Shown: positions 32,977 through 42,517, numbered from the stretch's first letter. The stretch: 64,000 nt of DNA from JACDER01 sp963717765 (GCA_963717765.1 CAVQWX010000002.1:248001-312000), one strand, 5' to 3'. Numbers and translations: made by a program. Notes: generated by a model from the letters alone, not told the origin.

Positions 32977-34258
32977 GTCACTTCTCGCCGACCTGCGGCG
33001 CGAGCTGATCCGGTTCCAGCGCGAGAGCCCGGCGCCGAGCGCGACCGCCGCGCTCTTCCGCCGCGACGAGCTGCTATGGACCGAGTCCGTCGGGCTGGCG
33101 GACGTGGAGACCGGGCGTGAGGCGACACCCGATAGCCAGTATGCGATCGCGTCGATCACGAAGACGTTCGTCGCGCGCGCGATCCTGCTGCTGCGCGACG
33201 AGGGCAAGCTGAAGCTCGACGACCCGCTGGGCGCCTACGTCCCCGAGGCGGACCGCGAGGGCGTGACCATCCGCCGCGCGCTCGCGCACTCCTCAGGCGT
33301 GCAGCGCGAGACTCCGGGCGAGGTGTGGGAGTCGCTGGACTTCCCCGACCGCGAGCGGCTCCTCGCCGAGATGAACGATGCGGAGCAGGTGCTCGAGCCG
33401 GGCAGGCAGTGGCACTACTCGAACCTCGTCTACGCGCTGCTCGGCCAGGTGATCGAGCGCGCCGCCGGCGTTCCCCCCGAGGAGTTCGTCAACGAGCGGA
33501 TCCTTGGTCCGCTCGGCCTGGAGCGCACGACGTGGGGGCCCGGCGAGAACGCCGCCACGGGCTACTTCGTCGAACGCTTCGCCGACGTCGCCGTCCCCGA
33601 GCCGGTGCCCGACAAGAAGGCGGTCGCGCCCGCGGGGGCGCTCTTCAGCACGGTCGGCGACCTGGCGAAGTGGGGCGCCGTCCTCATGGAGCAGGACGAG
33701 ATGCATGCGGTGCAAGTCATGGCCGATCCAGACCGCTGGCTGCTCGGATGGGCCCTCGGGCTCGAGATCAACCGCCGCGGCGACCGGCTGTTTGCGGGTC
33801 ACTCGGGCGGCGCTGTCGGACACGCGTCGTGGCTCTTCTACTCACGCCGGGAAAGGGTCGGCACCGTACTCCTCACGAACACCGAGAACCCGTCCATGAG
33901 CTTCGATCCCATCTCACTCACCGAGAAGGCGGCGGAGGCGCTGCCGGTCGAGGACGAGCCGTGGCGGCCGGGCGCACCAGTGCCCGCGGAGCTCGACGGC
34001 GTGCTTGGCATCTGGTGGGGCGAAGGCGTCGACTGGTGGTTCGAGTGGCGCGACGGGACCCTCGAGGCGCGCCGGCCCAGCCGCAACGTCCCCACCCGCA
34101 CGCTCTTCGAGCGCGAGGGGGAGGACGTCTACCGCACCGTCTCTGGGCGCGAGCACGGCGAACTGCTGAAGATCGTGCGCGCTGCGGACGGCCGGCCCGT
34201 GAAGCTCTACTGGGCGACCTATCCCTTTACTCGTACTGCAGCGCCTCTAGGACGTTGA
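32963..34258 (+). CDS. Serine hydrolase of the class C beta-lactamase family
   Basis: 431 residues from TTG 32963, preceded by GGGAGC. The catalytic SxxK is in AIASITKTF and the YxN equivalent in WHYSNLVYALLGQ; HSGG appears in FAGHSGGAVGHA. Such enzymes include D-aminopeptidases, esterases and PBP4-like hydrolases. A C-terminal extension of about 90 residues (VLGIWWGEGVDWWFEW) resembles lipocalin-like tails of this family. No signal peptide is seen, so probably cytoplasmic. Coupled to the threonine aldolase; substrate unknown. Confidence 0.87.
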   Translation: MSAPESLLADLRRELIRFQRESPAPSATAALFRRDELLWTESVGLADVETGREATPDSQYAIASITKTFVARAILLLRDEGKLKLDDPLGAYVPEADREGVTIRRALAHSSGVQRETPGEVWESLDFPDRERLLAEMNDAEQVLEPGRQWHYSNLVYALLGQVIERAAGVPPEEFVNERILGPLGLERTTWGPGENAATGYFVERFADVAVPEPVPDKKAVAPAGALFSTVGDLAKWGAVLMEQDEMHAVQVMADPDRWLLGWALGLEINRRGDRLFAGHSGGAVGHASWLFYSRRERVGTVLLTNTENPSMSFDPISLTEKAAEALPVEDEPWRPGAPVPAELDGVLGIWWGEGVDWWFEWRDGTLEARRPSRNVPTRTLFEREGEDVYRTVSGREHGELLKIVRAADGRPVKLYWATYPFTRTAAPLGR

Positions 34259-36782
34259 GCCGCGAGGCGCGGCGCGCCGGGAAGATCGCCGCGATCAGCC
34301 CCACAGCGATGGCGGCGAGAACGAAGACGATCAACGACACGACCGGCCACGAGAGGATGATGAAGTCGACGCGCGCGATCAGCAGGACGGCGAGGACGAT
34401 CCCGAGCGCGATGCCGATCGCCGCGCCGATCAGCGCCGTGATGATGCTCTCGTAGCGGATCAGCCAGCGCACCTGGCTGCGGGTCATCCCGACCGCGCGC
34501 AGCATCCCCAGCTCGCGCGTCCGCTCGAACACGGTAAGGACGAGCGTGTTCACGATCCCGAACAGACTGACGAGCACAGAGAGCGCGAGTAGGACGTACA
34601 GGATGTTGAGCGTGGCGTTCAGCCCACTCGCCTGGTTGTCCTTGAACTCCTGCTGGTCCTGGACTTTGGCGTTCGGGTAGCTCGCTAGTGTCTTGTCGAG
34701 CGCGGCCGTGTTCTGCGGTGTGACGCCGCCTTGCATGGTGATGAAGACGAAGAGATCGTCGGGCTGCGCGAAGAGCTCGTCGAAGCGCTCGGCCGAGACG
34801 GTCACCGGGGCGAACGGCGAGCCACCCGTCGGCGGGTCGAAGATGCCCTTGACGGTGAAGGTCGGTTGCTCGCCCTGTGGCGTCAGGACGCTTATCGGCG
34901 ACCCGATGTGGAGCGAGTGGTCCTTGGCGAAGTCCTTGTCCACGAAGGCGCCGTCGGCGCCCAGGTTGTCCATCACCGCCTGCGAGCCTTCGGTCCAGTC
35001 GAGCCGGAAGACGTCGCTCGCGCCGGGGCCGACGCCGGTGAACCCGTGCTTCTTGCCGAGATACTTGGCCTCGCCGGTGCGCACGCCCACGACCTGCTGG
35101 ACACCCGGGACGCTGTGGATCGGCTTCTCCACCGAGATCGGGATCGGCGAGTAGTTGTTTTCGGCCGTGACCGCATAGTCGGTCGCCCAGAGATGGTCGA
35201 CCGCGTTGAAGAAGGACGCGCGGATGCCGGCGGCCAACATCGCGACGAGAGTGACGAGCGCGAGCCCGATCATGAGCGCAGCCGCCGTCGAGCCGGTTCG
35301 CTGCGGGTTGCGCTGCGCGTTCTCGCGCGCGAGCACTCCGGGCGCGCCGCCGAAGCGTGCGCCCGGCGCGCCGATCACGGTGGCGAGTGGCGTGACGAGC
35401 TGCGCGGAGAAGAGGGCGACACCGAAGAAGATGCACAGCGTGCCGAACCCCATGAACAGGAGGATCTGCGACGTGGACAGGTTCGGCCCGAAGAGGCCGT
35501 AAGCGAGCGCGGCGAACCCGACGACGGCCAGCAGTGCCGAGCCGAGCGCGCGGTACTTGGCGAAGCGTCCTGGCGGCAGGACGGAACCCTCCCGGACGGC
35601 GGCGATCGGTGGGACGCGCGTCGCGCGCAGCGCCGGGCGCAAGCTGGCCAGGACGGTGACGACGATCCCGACGAGCAATGCGACCACGATCGTCCGCGGC
35701 TTCAGGAGCAGCCCGCTGTTCGGCAGCGTGAACCCGACCGCAGAGAAGAGTGCGAACAGCCCCTTCGCGAGCGCCAGCCCGAGGAAGAGCCCGACGACCG
35801 AGGCGACGGCGCCGATGACAGTCGACTCCACCAGCACGCTCCGCAGTACCTGGCGCCTGGATGCTCCAAGGGTGCGCAGCGTGGCGAACTCTCGCGTCCG
35901 CTGCGCGATGGTGATCGAGAGCGAGTTCGCGATCACGAACGCTCCGACGAACAGGGCGATGCCTCCGAAGGCGAGCAAGAAGCTCTGCAGGAAGCTCGTG
36001 AAGCTCTTCGTGTCGCTTGCGTCCTTCGTCGCCTGGTTCTCGCCGGTGCGCACCTGGGTGTCGGGCGGGAGGATGCCGCGGATGGACTCGAGCAGCTGCT
36101 GCTCGGAGACGCCCTCGGCGCGCGAGGTCCTGATCTGGTCGAGCTTCCCCTCCTTGTGGAAGAGCTTCTGGGCCGTCCCGATGCCGAACCCGGCGAGCGT
36201 CGCGCCGCCGATCGAATCCACTGCGCCGAAGTTGACGAGGCCGGAGACGCGCAGCGGTATCGCCCGCCCCTGCGCCTGCACTCGGATGGTGTCGCCGATC
36301 TTGATGTCCTTCTTGCCGGCGGTCGAGGTGTCGACCACGAACTGCCCCGGGCCGGGCCACTTTCCGTCCACGAGCGTGAGCGAGTTGAACTGCGGCTGGG
36401 ACGGGTCGACCGAGAAGCCGAGGTTCGGCGCACCGCCGAACTGGATCACCTTTCCGTTCGAGCCGATCAGCTGTGCCTCACCCGCGACGCCGCCGATCGC
36501 CGCTCCGACCTCCGGCAGCGCCCGCACCTTCTGGAGGAGCGACTGGTCGAACGCGGGAACCTGGACGTTGCTGTCGCTGCCGAGATCGAAGGCGGACTTT
36601 CCGGAGATGACGGCGTCGGTGCCGCGGTAGACGCCGGTGAAGATGTTGTCGAAGGCGTCGCCGATGGAATCGGTGAGGACGTACGTCCCGCTGACCGTCG
36701 CGACGCCGAGAATGATCGCGAACGCGGTCAGGATCGCGCGCAGCTTCCGGCCCCACAGGCCGCGGAGTGCGACTCGTATCAC
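34227..36782 (-). CDS. ABC transporter permease, FtsX/MacB type with two permease domains
   Basis: 851 residues. N-terminal membrane helix (LRAILTAFAIILGVATVSGTY) then a large extracytoplasmic domain to about residue 260, an FtsX block of three helices (FLLAFGGIALFVGAFVIANS onward), a second long loop and a final FtsX block (LNILYVLLALSVLVSLFGIV onward). Acts with the ATPase immediately upstream (2-nt gap). Family members move lipoproteins, peptides or signals by mechanotransmission rather than transport through a pore. Its 3' end overlaps the convergent hydrolase gene by 32 nt. Confidence 0.9.
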   Translation of the reverse strand: MIRVALRGLWGRKLRAILTAFAIILGVATVSGTYVLTDSIGDAFDNIFTGVYRGTDAVISGKSAFDLGSDSNVQVPAFDQSLLQKVRALPEVGAAIGGVAGEAQLIGSNGKVIQFGGAPNLGFSVDPSQPQFNSLTLVDGKWPGPGQFVVDTSTAGKKDIKIGDTIRVQAQGRAIPLRVSGLVNFGAVDSIGGATLAGFGIGTAQKLFHKEGKLDQIRTSRAEGVSEQQLLESIRGILPPDTQVRTGENQATKDASDTKSFTSFLQSFLLAFGGIALFVGAFVIANSLSITIAQRTREFATLRTLGASRRQVLRSVLVESTVIGAVASVVGLFLGLALAKGLFALFSAVGFTLPNSGLLLKPRTIVVALLVGIVVTVLASLRPALRATRVPPIAAVREGSVLPPGRFAKYRALGSALLAVVGFAALAYGLFGPNLSTSQILLFMGFGTLCIFFGVALFSAQLVTPLATVIGAPGARFGGAPGVLARENAQRNPQRTGSTAAALMIGLALVTLVAMLAAGIRASFFNAVDHLWATDYAVTAENNYSPIPISVEKPIHSVPGVQQVVGVRTGEAKYLGKKHGFTGVGPGASDVFRLDWTEGSQAVMDNLGADGAFVDKDFAKDHSLHIGSPISVLTPQGEQPTFTVKGIFDPPTGGSPFAPVTVSAERFDELFAQPDDLFVFITMQGGVTPQNTAALDKTLASYPNAKVQDQQEFKDNQASGLNATLNILYVLLALSVLVSLFGIVNTLVLTVFERTRELGMLRAVGMTRSQVRWLIRYESIITALIGAAIGIALGIVLAVLLIARVDFIILSWPVVSLIVFVLAAIAVGLIAAIFPARRASRLNVLEALQYE

Positions 36783-36784
36783 CG

Positions 36785-37519
36785 CTAGCCTCCGATTTCG
36801 GCCATGGCGGCCAGCACCTGGTCCGGGTCTGTCCGGCCCAACTCCCGCACGATCAGCCCGTCGCCGAGGAAGAGGATCCGGTCTGCGATCGCAGCTGCGC
36901 GGGAGTCGTGCGTGACCATCACGGTCGTCTGGCCGTACGACTCCACGGAGTTGCGCAGCAGCTCGAGGATCTCGCCTGAAGTGCGCGAGTCGAGGTTCCC
37001 GGTCGGCTCGTCGGCGAACATCACCGTCGGCCTCGACACGAGCGCGCGCGCGATCGCGACGCGCTGCTGCTCGCCGCCCGAGAGCTCCGCCGGCCGGTGG
37101 CTCGCGCGCTTGGCGAGGCCGACGTTCTCGAGCAGCTCCTTGATCCAGTCGGGATCGGGCTTCTCGCCGGAGATCGAGAGCGGAAGGAGGACATTCTCCT
37201 CCGCCGTCAGCATCGGCAGCAGGTTGAAGAACTGGAACACGAAGCCGATCGAGCGGCGGCGCAGCTTCGTGAGGTCGTTGTCGTCGAGGTTCGTGATCTC
37301 GGTCCCGTCCAGGACGACGGTCCCCGAGGTGGGGTGGTCGAGGCCGGCGAGGATATGCATGAGGGTCGACTTGCCCGACCCCGACGGGCCCATGACAGCG
37401 GTGAGCTTGCCGGCGTCGACGCCGAGCGTTACGCCGCGAAGCGCTTCCACGGCCGTCTCCCCGGAGCCGTAACGCCGGGTCACTTCCTTCGCCTTTACGA
37501 CCTGTCCGTTTTCGGTCAT
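36785..37519 (-). CDS. ABC transporter ATP-binding protein, LolD/MacB type
   Basis: 244 residues from ATG 37519; a GTG at 37534 is in frame. Walker A GPSGSGKSTLMHIL, Q-loop VFQFFNLLPMLTAEENV, signature LSGGEQQRVAIARAL, Walker B VMFADEPTGNLD and switch His in VMVTHDS. The Q-loop wording and the LDSRTSGEI stretch are characteristic of the MacB/LolD/FtsE group. Forms a two-gene unit with the permease. Confidence 0.93.
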   Translation of the reverse strand: MTENGQVVKAKEVTRRYGSGETAVEALRGVTLGVDAGKLTAVMGPSGSGKSTLMHILAGLDHPTSGTVVLDGTEITNLDDNDLTKLRRRSIGFVFQFFNLLPMLTAEENVLLPLSISGEKPDPDWIKELLENVGLAKRASHRPAELSGGEQQRVAIARALVSRPTVMFADEPTGNLDSRTSGEILELLRNSVESYGQTTVMVTHDSRAAAIADRILFLGDGLIVRELGRTDPDQVLAAMAEIGG

Positions 37520-37535
37520 CTGATCGGGCCTCACA

Positions 37536-38579
37536 CTAGCGATCCCCGGCCAGCCCGAACGCGACGACGAGGGCGGCGTAGACGGCGATCAGCATAGCCC
37601 CCTCCCAACGGCGCACCCAGCCGTCGCGGATGACGATCGCGACGAAGAGGGCGGAGGCCCCCATCGCGATCAGCTCGATCGGCCGGAAGGCCAGTGGGAG
37701 CGCCGGTTTGACCACGAAGGAGAGCAGGCAGACCGCCGGTACCACCAGCATCGAGACTTGCGCGCTCGACGAGACGGCGATCTCGGTGGCCAGCCGCATC
37801 TTCCCGCGGCGCGCGATGACGATCGCGCCGCCGTGCTCCGCCGCGTTTCCGACGATCGCAACGACGACGGCCGAGGTGAAGAACTCCGAAAGGTGGGCTG
37901 CGCTGGCGAAGTGGTCGAGGGAATGGACGAGGATCTCGGCCACGAAGGCAGTGACGAGGGTGGCCGCTCCCAGTGTGAGAAGCGAGACGGTGAAGCTCCA
38001 GCCAGGGCTCGGATCCTGCTCGCTTTCGAGATGCGCCTGGCGGTGGCGCCGAAGGTTGTCCCATATGACAACAGCGTAGACGACGAGCAGGACGACGGAG
38101 ACCGGGATGCTGAGGATGGCAAGTGAGTGGCGGTCGGCGTCGCCATGGAAGCCCGGAATCGACGGGATGAGGAAGGCGAGCGTTGCGAAGATGACCAGGC
38201 CGAGCTGCAGGGTGAGCGAGCGCCGGTCGATACGCGCGTCGCGCCCGAAGACGAGCGCAGCGCCGAGGACGAGCAGGATGTTCGAGGCGACGCTCCCCGC
38301 CAGCGAGCCGCGCACGACATTGGGCAGGCCTTGCTGGATCGCGAGCACGGCGATGATGAGCTCGGGCGCGTTCCCGAACGTCGCATTGAGGAAGCCGCCG
38401 ATACCCGGACCGGTGTGCTCGCCGGCGTGCTCGGTCGCCTCGCCGATCAGCCACGCCAGAGGAATCAGGGCCAGGGCGGCCATCCCGAAGAGCACGACGT
38501 CTCCCGCTCCGACGACCCACTTGAGGAGGAAGACGACGGGCGCGAGCGCGAGCGAGGCCCACAAGAGCTTCCGCGCCAC
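37536..38579 (-). CDS. Calcium/proton exchanger of the CaCA family
   Basis: 347 residues, about eleven membrane helices. The two alpha repeats carry the ion-binding motifs LNATFGNAPELIIAVLAI and VAIVGNAAEHGGAIVIA, each with the Glu that binds cation. Similar to Cax/ChaA antiporters that export Ca2+. Start at 38579 (MARKLLWASLALAPVVFLL). It is 17 nt upstream of the ABC ATPase on the same strand, so may be co-transcribed, though no functional link is evident. Confidence 0.92.
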   Translation of the reverse strand: MARKLLWASLALAPVVFLLKWVVGAGDVVLFGMAALALIPLAWLIGEATEHAGEHTGPGIGGFLNATFGNAPELIIAVLAIQQGLPNVVRGSLAGSVASNILLVLGAALVFGRDARIDRRSLTLQLGLVIFATLAFLIPSIPGFHGDADRHSLAILSIPVSVVLLVVYAVVIWDNLRRHRQAHLESEQDPSPGWSFTVSLLTLGAATLVTAFVAEILVHSLDHFASAAHLSEFFTSAVVVAIVGNAAEHGGAIVIARRGKMRLATEIAVSSSAQVSMLVVPAVCLLSFVVKPALPLAFRPIELIAMGASALFVAIVIRDGWVRRWEGAMLIAVYAALVVAFGLAGDR

Positions 38580-38652
38580 GGGGTGCCTTTACCCCGTGCC
38601 CCTGCGTTTGTCAAGTCTTGCGCAGGGCTGCTTCGACCCTCAGAATCGGCCT

Positions 38653-39060
38653 ATGCAGGCAGATCGCGCGGCGGCGCCGGCCAAGCTCCCACTTCGTCCG
38701 CAGGACGAGGTCGAGTGCCGGAGGTGCGGGGTTCACTGCGACAAGGTCGTCTATCCCGGAGCCTGCGTCGAGCGCAACTGTCCCTTCCTGTACGCGTACG
38801 AGGACCACGGGACGACCTTCGTCGGGTGCATGCAGAAGGTGTTCGACGTCGAGATCGACCTCGGGCTGCTGCGTGCGGCGCAGGAGGAGCTCGGCGGCTT
38901 CGGGGCAGTCCGCGCCCGCCGCGGTCCGCTGCCGATGTGCCACGTCGAGGTCGACCCTTGCTACCAGGGGCGCGAGGACGAGATCGGGTGCATCAACCCG
39001 GAGTTCTATGAGGTTCCGGGGCGGCCGAGCTTTCGGGTCTTCGCGCAGGTCCGGCGCTAG
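38653..39060 (+). CDS. Cysteine-rich small protein, possible metal binding
   Basis: 135 residues with nine Cys: an N-terminal cluster ECRRCGVHC then GACVERNCPF, FVGCMQK, and a C-terminal set MCHVEVDPC and IGCINPEF. The spacing suggests a zinc or iron-sulfur site made from two Cys clusters. No signal peptide or membrane helix. Looks conserved and coding, but I do not recognise a named family. It stands alone between the divergent exchanger and the convergent hydrolase, whose stop abuts it. Confidence 0.72.
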   Translation: MQADRAAAPAKLPLRPQDEVECRRCGVHCDKVVYPGACVERNCPFLYAYEDHGTTFVGCMQKVFDVEIDLGLLRAAQEELGGFGAVRARRGPLPMCHVEVDPCYQGREDEIGCINPEFYEVPGRPSFRVFAQVRR

Positions 39061-39873
39061 TCAGAGGCAGGTCCCGCGGAGCTTGGGCACGCTGGTCGCG
39101 CGGCACGTGGGTAGCCGCGCGCCTTTTCGCACCGACTTCACGACCAGCTTGAGCCCGTAGGCGACGAGCGCGGGCCGCTCTTCGGCGATGGCGTGTCCCG
39201 ATCCTCGCGCCTTGACCAGGATCGAGCTCGTCGTCGAGCTCGTGATCTGGTGCTGGCCCTGCAGCCATTCCGTCTCCTGGGCCGCGTCGCCCAGCGCACG
39301 GCTGTGCGTGATGTCCACGACGGGGAGGCCGGCCAGCGGCGGCGGGTGCAGCAGCTCCTCGGCGGCATCATGCGTGTACATCGTCTCGATGCCGGAATCG
39401 AGCGGGTCGGGGGAGCCGAGCAGAAAGGAGGGAATCGTTCCGTCGACCAGCACGAGACCCGCGACCTCGGCCGGGTAGCTGTGCTGGTAGTAGCGGATGT
39501 CGAAGCCGCCGATCGACCAGCCGCCGAGGACGTACGGCGGCGCCAGCTTTGCCCGCTGCAGGAGTGTGTGGAGCTCGCCCATGATCTCGTCGGTCGTCGG
39601 CGTGATCGCCGCCGGCCGGCGTTCGCTTTGCCCGAGCCCGGCGCGGTCGTACGAGCACACTCGCGTCGTCGTCCGCAGCCTCGGAACGACCCAGTACCAG
39701 GCGCTCCGCGGCGTCGAAAAGCCGCTGTCCAGCACGACCACCGGCGATCCCGTGCCGTAGCACTCGATCGCGAGCTTGTAGCCCCCGACGTCCACCTTCT
39801 TGACGAAATGCGGGACCTTCTTCGCGGGCACGGCCAGCAGCGCGGCGGCGATGAGGGCGACCAACGCGCTCAT
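39061..39873 (-). CDS. Secreted alpha/beta hydrolase
   Basis: 270 residues. Signal-like N-terminus (MSALVALIAAALLAVPA), then the hydrolase core: VVVLDSGFSTP as oxyanion region, VCSYDRAGLGQSE, nucleophile elbow LGGWSIGGFD (GxSxG) and a late RGSGHAIAEE with the catalytic His. Substrate unknown; the family includes esterases and peptidases. Its ATG overlaps the nfo stop (ATGA), so it is made from the nfo transcript. Confidence 0.85.
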   Translation of the reverse strand: MSALVALIAAALLAVPAKKVPHFVKKVDVGGYKLAIECYGTGSPVVVLDSGFSTPRSAWYWVVPRLRTTTRVCSYDRAGLGQSERRPAAITPTTDEIMGELHTLLQRAKLAPPYVLGGWSIGGFDIRYYQHSYPAEVAGLVLVDGTIPSFLLGSPDPLDSGIETMYTHDAAEELLHPPPLAGLPVVDITHSRALGDAAQETEWLQGQHQITSSTTSSILVKARGSGHAIAEERPALVAYGLKLVVKSVRKGARLPTCRATSVPKLRGTCL

Positions 39874-40724
39874 TTCTTCATCCATTTCGTGTGCAGCCGC
39901 TTCAGCTTCTGCACCTGCTTCTTGTCCGGGCCGTGTCCGTCGGTGCCCGGTACCTCGAGCACGGCAGGGAGGCCCTGGAGCGCGGGGTGGGAGAGGAAGA
40001 CACCGAGCTTGTCGCCCATCAGCCCCTCGCCGATGTTGTCGTGCCGGTCGCGGTTGGAGCCCAGCGGAGTCTTCGAGTCGTTCACGTGCAGCGCCCTGAG
40101 CCGGTCGAGTCCGATCTTCGCGTCCACTTCTTCTATGACGGCGTCCAGTGCCGATTGGTCGGTGACGTCGTAGCCGGAGGCGTACAGATGGCACGAGTCG
40201 AGGCAGATGCCGAGGTGCGGGTGCCGGTCGAGCCGGTCGACCATGGTCGCGAGCTCATCGAGCGAACGGCCGATGGTGTCGCCCGTTCCGGCGGTGTTCT
40301 CGATGAGCAGCCAGGTCTCGTCCGTGCAGCCGTCGAGGCATTTCCGCAGGGCCGGGACGACCCGGTCGAGGGCCTTGTCGAAGCCGGCGCCCTGGTGCGA
40401 CCCGACGTGGAAGATCACGCCCTCGGCGCCGATCCCGCACCCGACGTCGACCGTGTTCTGCAAGGCCGCGACGGACCTCTCGTAGAAGTCCTTCTTGGGG
40501 CTCGCGAGGTTGATCAGGTACAGCGCGTGGCAGACCACGCCCTTGATTCCGGCTTCTGTGCGCCGCTCGCGGAAGCGCTCGAAGTTGGCGGGGTCGTGGT
40601 TCGTCGGCCGCCACGCGCGTGGGCTCTGCGTGAAGACCTGCACGGACTCGCCTCCCATCTCCTGGATGCGGTCGATCGCCGTGTGAATCCCGCCCGAAGA
40701 CGAGACGTGGGCCCCGAGATACAT
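39870..40724 (-). CDS. nfo: Endonuclease IV (apurinic/apyrimidinic site)
   Basis: 284 residues of the Xyl-isomerase-like TIM barrel. Family signatures with zinc ligands: GAHVSSSGGIHTAI, VCHALYLINLASP, GVIFHVGSHQGAG, LLIENTAGTGDTIG, LGICLDSCHLYASGYD and HVNDSKTPLGSNRDRH. Cuts the phosphate backbone 5' to abasic sites in base excision repair. Divergent from gltX, with a perfect palindrome in the 162-bp gap. Confidence 0.95.
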   Translation of the reverse strand: MYLGAHVSSSGGIHTAIDRIQEMGGESVQVFTQSPRAWRPTNHDPANFERFRERRTEAGIKGVVCHALYLINLASPKKDFYERSVAALQNTVDVGCGIGAEGVIFHVGSHQGAGFDKALDRVVPALRKCLDGCTDETWLLIENTAGTGDTIGRSLDELATMVDRLDRHPHLGICLDSCHLYASGYDVTDQSALDAVIEEVDAKIGLDRLRALHVNDSKTPLGSNRDRHDNIGEGLMGDKLGVFLSHPALQGLPAVLEVPGTDGHGPDKKQVQKLKRLHTKWMKK

Positions 40725-40833
40725 GCGGCGAGCTTAACCCGGTGCTCCGGTACCCACGTGCCGGCTCTCGGTCCGAATCCGGCGCAGACCCGTATCGCTT
40801 CGGCCGATACGCTCGCAGCGGGCGGAGGGTGGA

Positions 40834-40864
40834 CTTCAATCCCCACCCAGGGTGGGGATTGAAG
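40834..40864. promoter_or_regulatory. Perfect 15-bp-arm palindrome in the gltX leader
   Basis: CTTCAATCCCCACCC (40834-40848) and its exact reverse complement (40850-40864) surround A40849. It lies 22 nt before the gltX ATG and 110 nt from the divergent nfo start. No T-run follows and no gene ends here, so a terminator role is unlikely; an operator or a translation-blocking hairpin fits better. The CC-A-GG centre resembles the palindrome at 945-971. Confidence 0.6.
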
Positions 40865-40886
40865 GGGCGCCACTACCATCCCGGCG

Positions 40887-42131
40887 ATGAGCGTTCGCGT
40901 CCGCATGGCGCCGAGCCCGACCGGTTTCCTCCACATCGGCGGCGTTCGTACCTTCCTCTTCAACTGGCTCTTCGCGCGCCAGCACGGCGGTGAGTGCCTC
41001 CTCAGGATCGAGAACACGGACACGAGCCGTGAGGTCGCGGAGTCGGTCGAACAGATCCAGCGGTCGCTTTCCTGGCTCGGCCTCGACTGGGACGGGCCCC
41101 TGACCTTCCAGCTCGACCGGATGGAGCGCTGCCAGGCGGAGGCGCGGCGCCTGGTCGAAAAGGGCAAGGCGTACGAGGACGAGGGCGCGATCCGCTTCCG
41201 CATGCCCGACGAGGGCGTGAGTGCGTGGGACGATGCGGTCAAGGGCCGGATCGAGTTCCAGAACGAGGAGCTCGCCGACCTCGTCATCCTCCGCTCCGAC
41301 GGCCGCCCCACCTACAACTTCGCCTCGCCGGTCGAGGATTGGCTGGACGGGATCACGCACGTCATTCGCGGCGAGGATCACGTCTCGAACACGCCGTCGC
41401 AGATCAACGTCCTGTCGGCGCTCGGCGCCGAGATCCCCGTCTACGCGCACGCGCCGAACCTCGTCGGCGAGGACGGGCGCAAGCTCTCGAAACGGCACGG
41501 CTCGCAGTCGATCGACGAGTTCCGAGAGGCCGGCTACCTGCACGAGGCGCTGATGAACTTCCTCGCGCTCCTCGGGTGGAGCTACGACGACAAGACGACG
41601 ATCATGTCGAGGGACGAGCTGACGGAGCGCTTCTCCCTCGAGCGCGTTCAGCCCAGCCCCGCGACGTTCGACTACAAGAAGCTCGAGTGGATGAACGGCG
41701 TCTACATCCGCGAACTATCGCCTGACGAATTCTCCGAGCGCCTCGTCATCTACCTGCGCGAGCGCGGCTACGACTGGGACGAGCAGCTCATCCACCGCTC
41801 GGGCCCGATGGTCCAGGAGAAGATCTCGACGCTCGGCGCCTACCCCGAGTTCGCCGGCTTCCTCTTCCACGAGGTCGAGCCCGATCCGGCTCTGCTCGAC
41901 GGCGACGTGCTCGTTCGCGCCGCGGACGTGCTGGAAGGGGTCGAGCCCTTCACGGCCGACCGCATCGAGCAGGCGCTCCGCGGCCTCGCGGAGGAGCTCG
42001 AACTGTCGCCCCGCAAAGCCTTCCAGCCCATTCGCGTGGCGGTCACCGGATCCAAGATTTCACCCGGTTTGTTCGAGAGCCTCGAGCTGCTGGGCAAGGA
42101 GCGTTCACTCGCTCGTATACGCTCCCGGTAG
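40887..42131 (+). CDS. gltX: Glutamyl-tRNA synthetase
   Basis: 414 residues, class I synthetase. HIGH motif in SPTGFLHIGGVRTFLF, GEDHVSNTPSQINVLSALG, and KMSKS-type GRKLSKRHGSQS. It is shorter than most GltX (about 470-490), mainly in the connective and C-terminal helical parts, but all catalytic motifs are present. A tRNA-Glu gene lies 1.9 kb downstream on the same strand. Whether it is discriminating cannot be told. Confidence 0.95.
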   Translation: MSVRVRMAPSPTGFLHIGGVRTFLFNWLFARQHGGECLLRIENTDTSREVAESVEQIQRSLSWLGLDWDGPLTFQLDRMERCQAEARRLVEKGKAYEDEGAIRFRMPDEGVSAWDDAVKGRIEFQNEELADLVILRSDGRPTYNFASPVEDWLDGITHVIRGEDHVSNTPSQINVLSALGAEIPVYAHAPNLVGEDGRKLSKRHGSQSIDEFREAGYLHEALMNFLALLGWSYDDKTTIMSRDELTERFSLERVQPSPATFDYKKLEWMNGVYIRELSPDEFSERLVIYLRERGYDWDEQLIHRSGPMVQEKISTLGAYPEFAGFLFHEVEPDPALLDGDVLVRAADVLEGVEPFTADRIEQALRGLAEELELSPRKAFQPIRVAVTGSKISPGLFESLELLGKERSLARIRSR

Positions 42132-42133
42132 CC

Positions 42134-42517
42134 ATGGGCCAGGGGAGAGGCGGCAGGGCGGCGACCGTTCTCGTGGTGGAGGACGACCCGGCCCTGCGGT
42201 TGTTGTGCACCGTCAACCTCGAGCTCGAGGGGCACCGCGTCCTCGAGGCGCCGACGGTCGCCGCCGCGCGCGACCACATTGAGCGGGAGGCGATCGACGT
42301 CGTGATCCTCGACGTCCACGTCGGTCCGCAGAGCGGCTACGACCTGATCGATCCTATTCGCGATCGCGGCACGATCCCGATCGTGCTCATGTCCGGAACA
42401 GCCGAGGTCACGCAGGCCGACCGAGAGTGCGTCGACGCCGTTCTTTCCAAGCCGTTCGAGCCCGAGGATCTGGCGATGCTCGTCGCCCGGCTCTCGCAGG
42501 CGGCCACGACCGGTTAG
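42134..42517 (+). CDS. Stand-alone response-regulator receiver
   Basis: 127 residues with only a receiver: acidic pocket VVEDDPALR, phosphoacceptor in VVILDVHVGPQSG, Thr/Ser switch in IVLMSGTAE and Lys in LSKPFEPED. All key residues are intact, unlike the regulator at 8.2 kb. No output domain, so it should act by protein contact. It starts 2 nt after gltX and is probably co-transcribed. Kinase not in view. Confidence 0.9.
   Translation: MGQGRGGRAATVLVVEDDPALRLLCTVNLELEGHRVLEAPTVAAARDHIEREAIDVVILDVHVGPQSGYDLIDPIRDRGTIPIVLMSGTAEVTQADRECVDAVLSKPFEPEDLAMLVARLSQAATTG

Noticed and set aside
40740..40886. T-box leader for gltX
   Set aside because: No T-box sequence or terminator with T-run; only a perfect palindrome is present.
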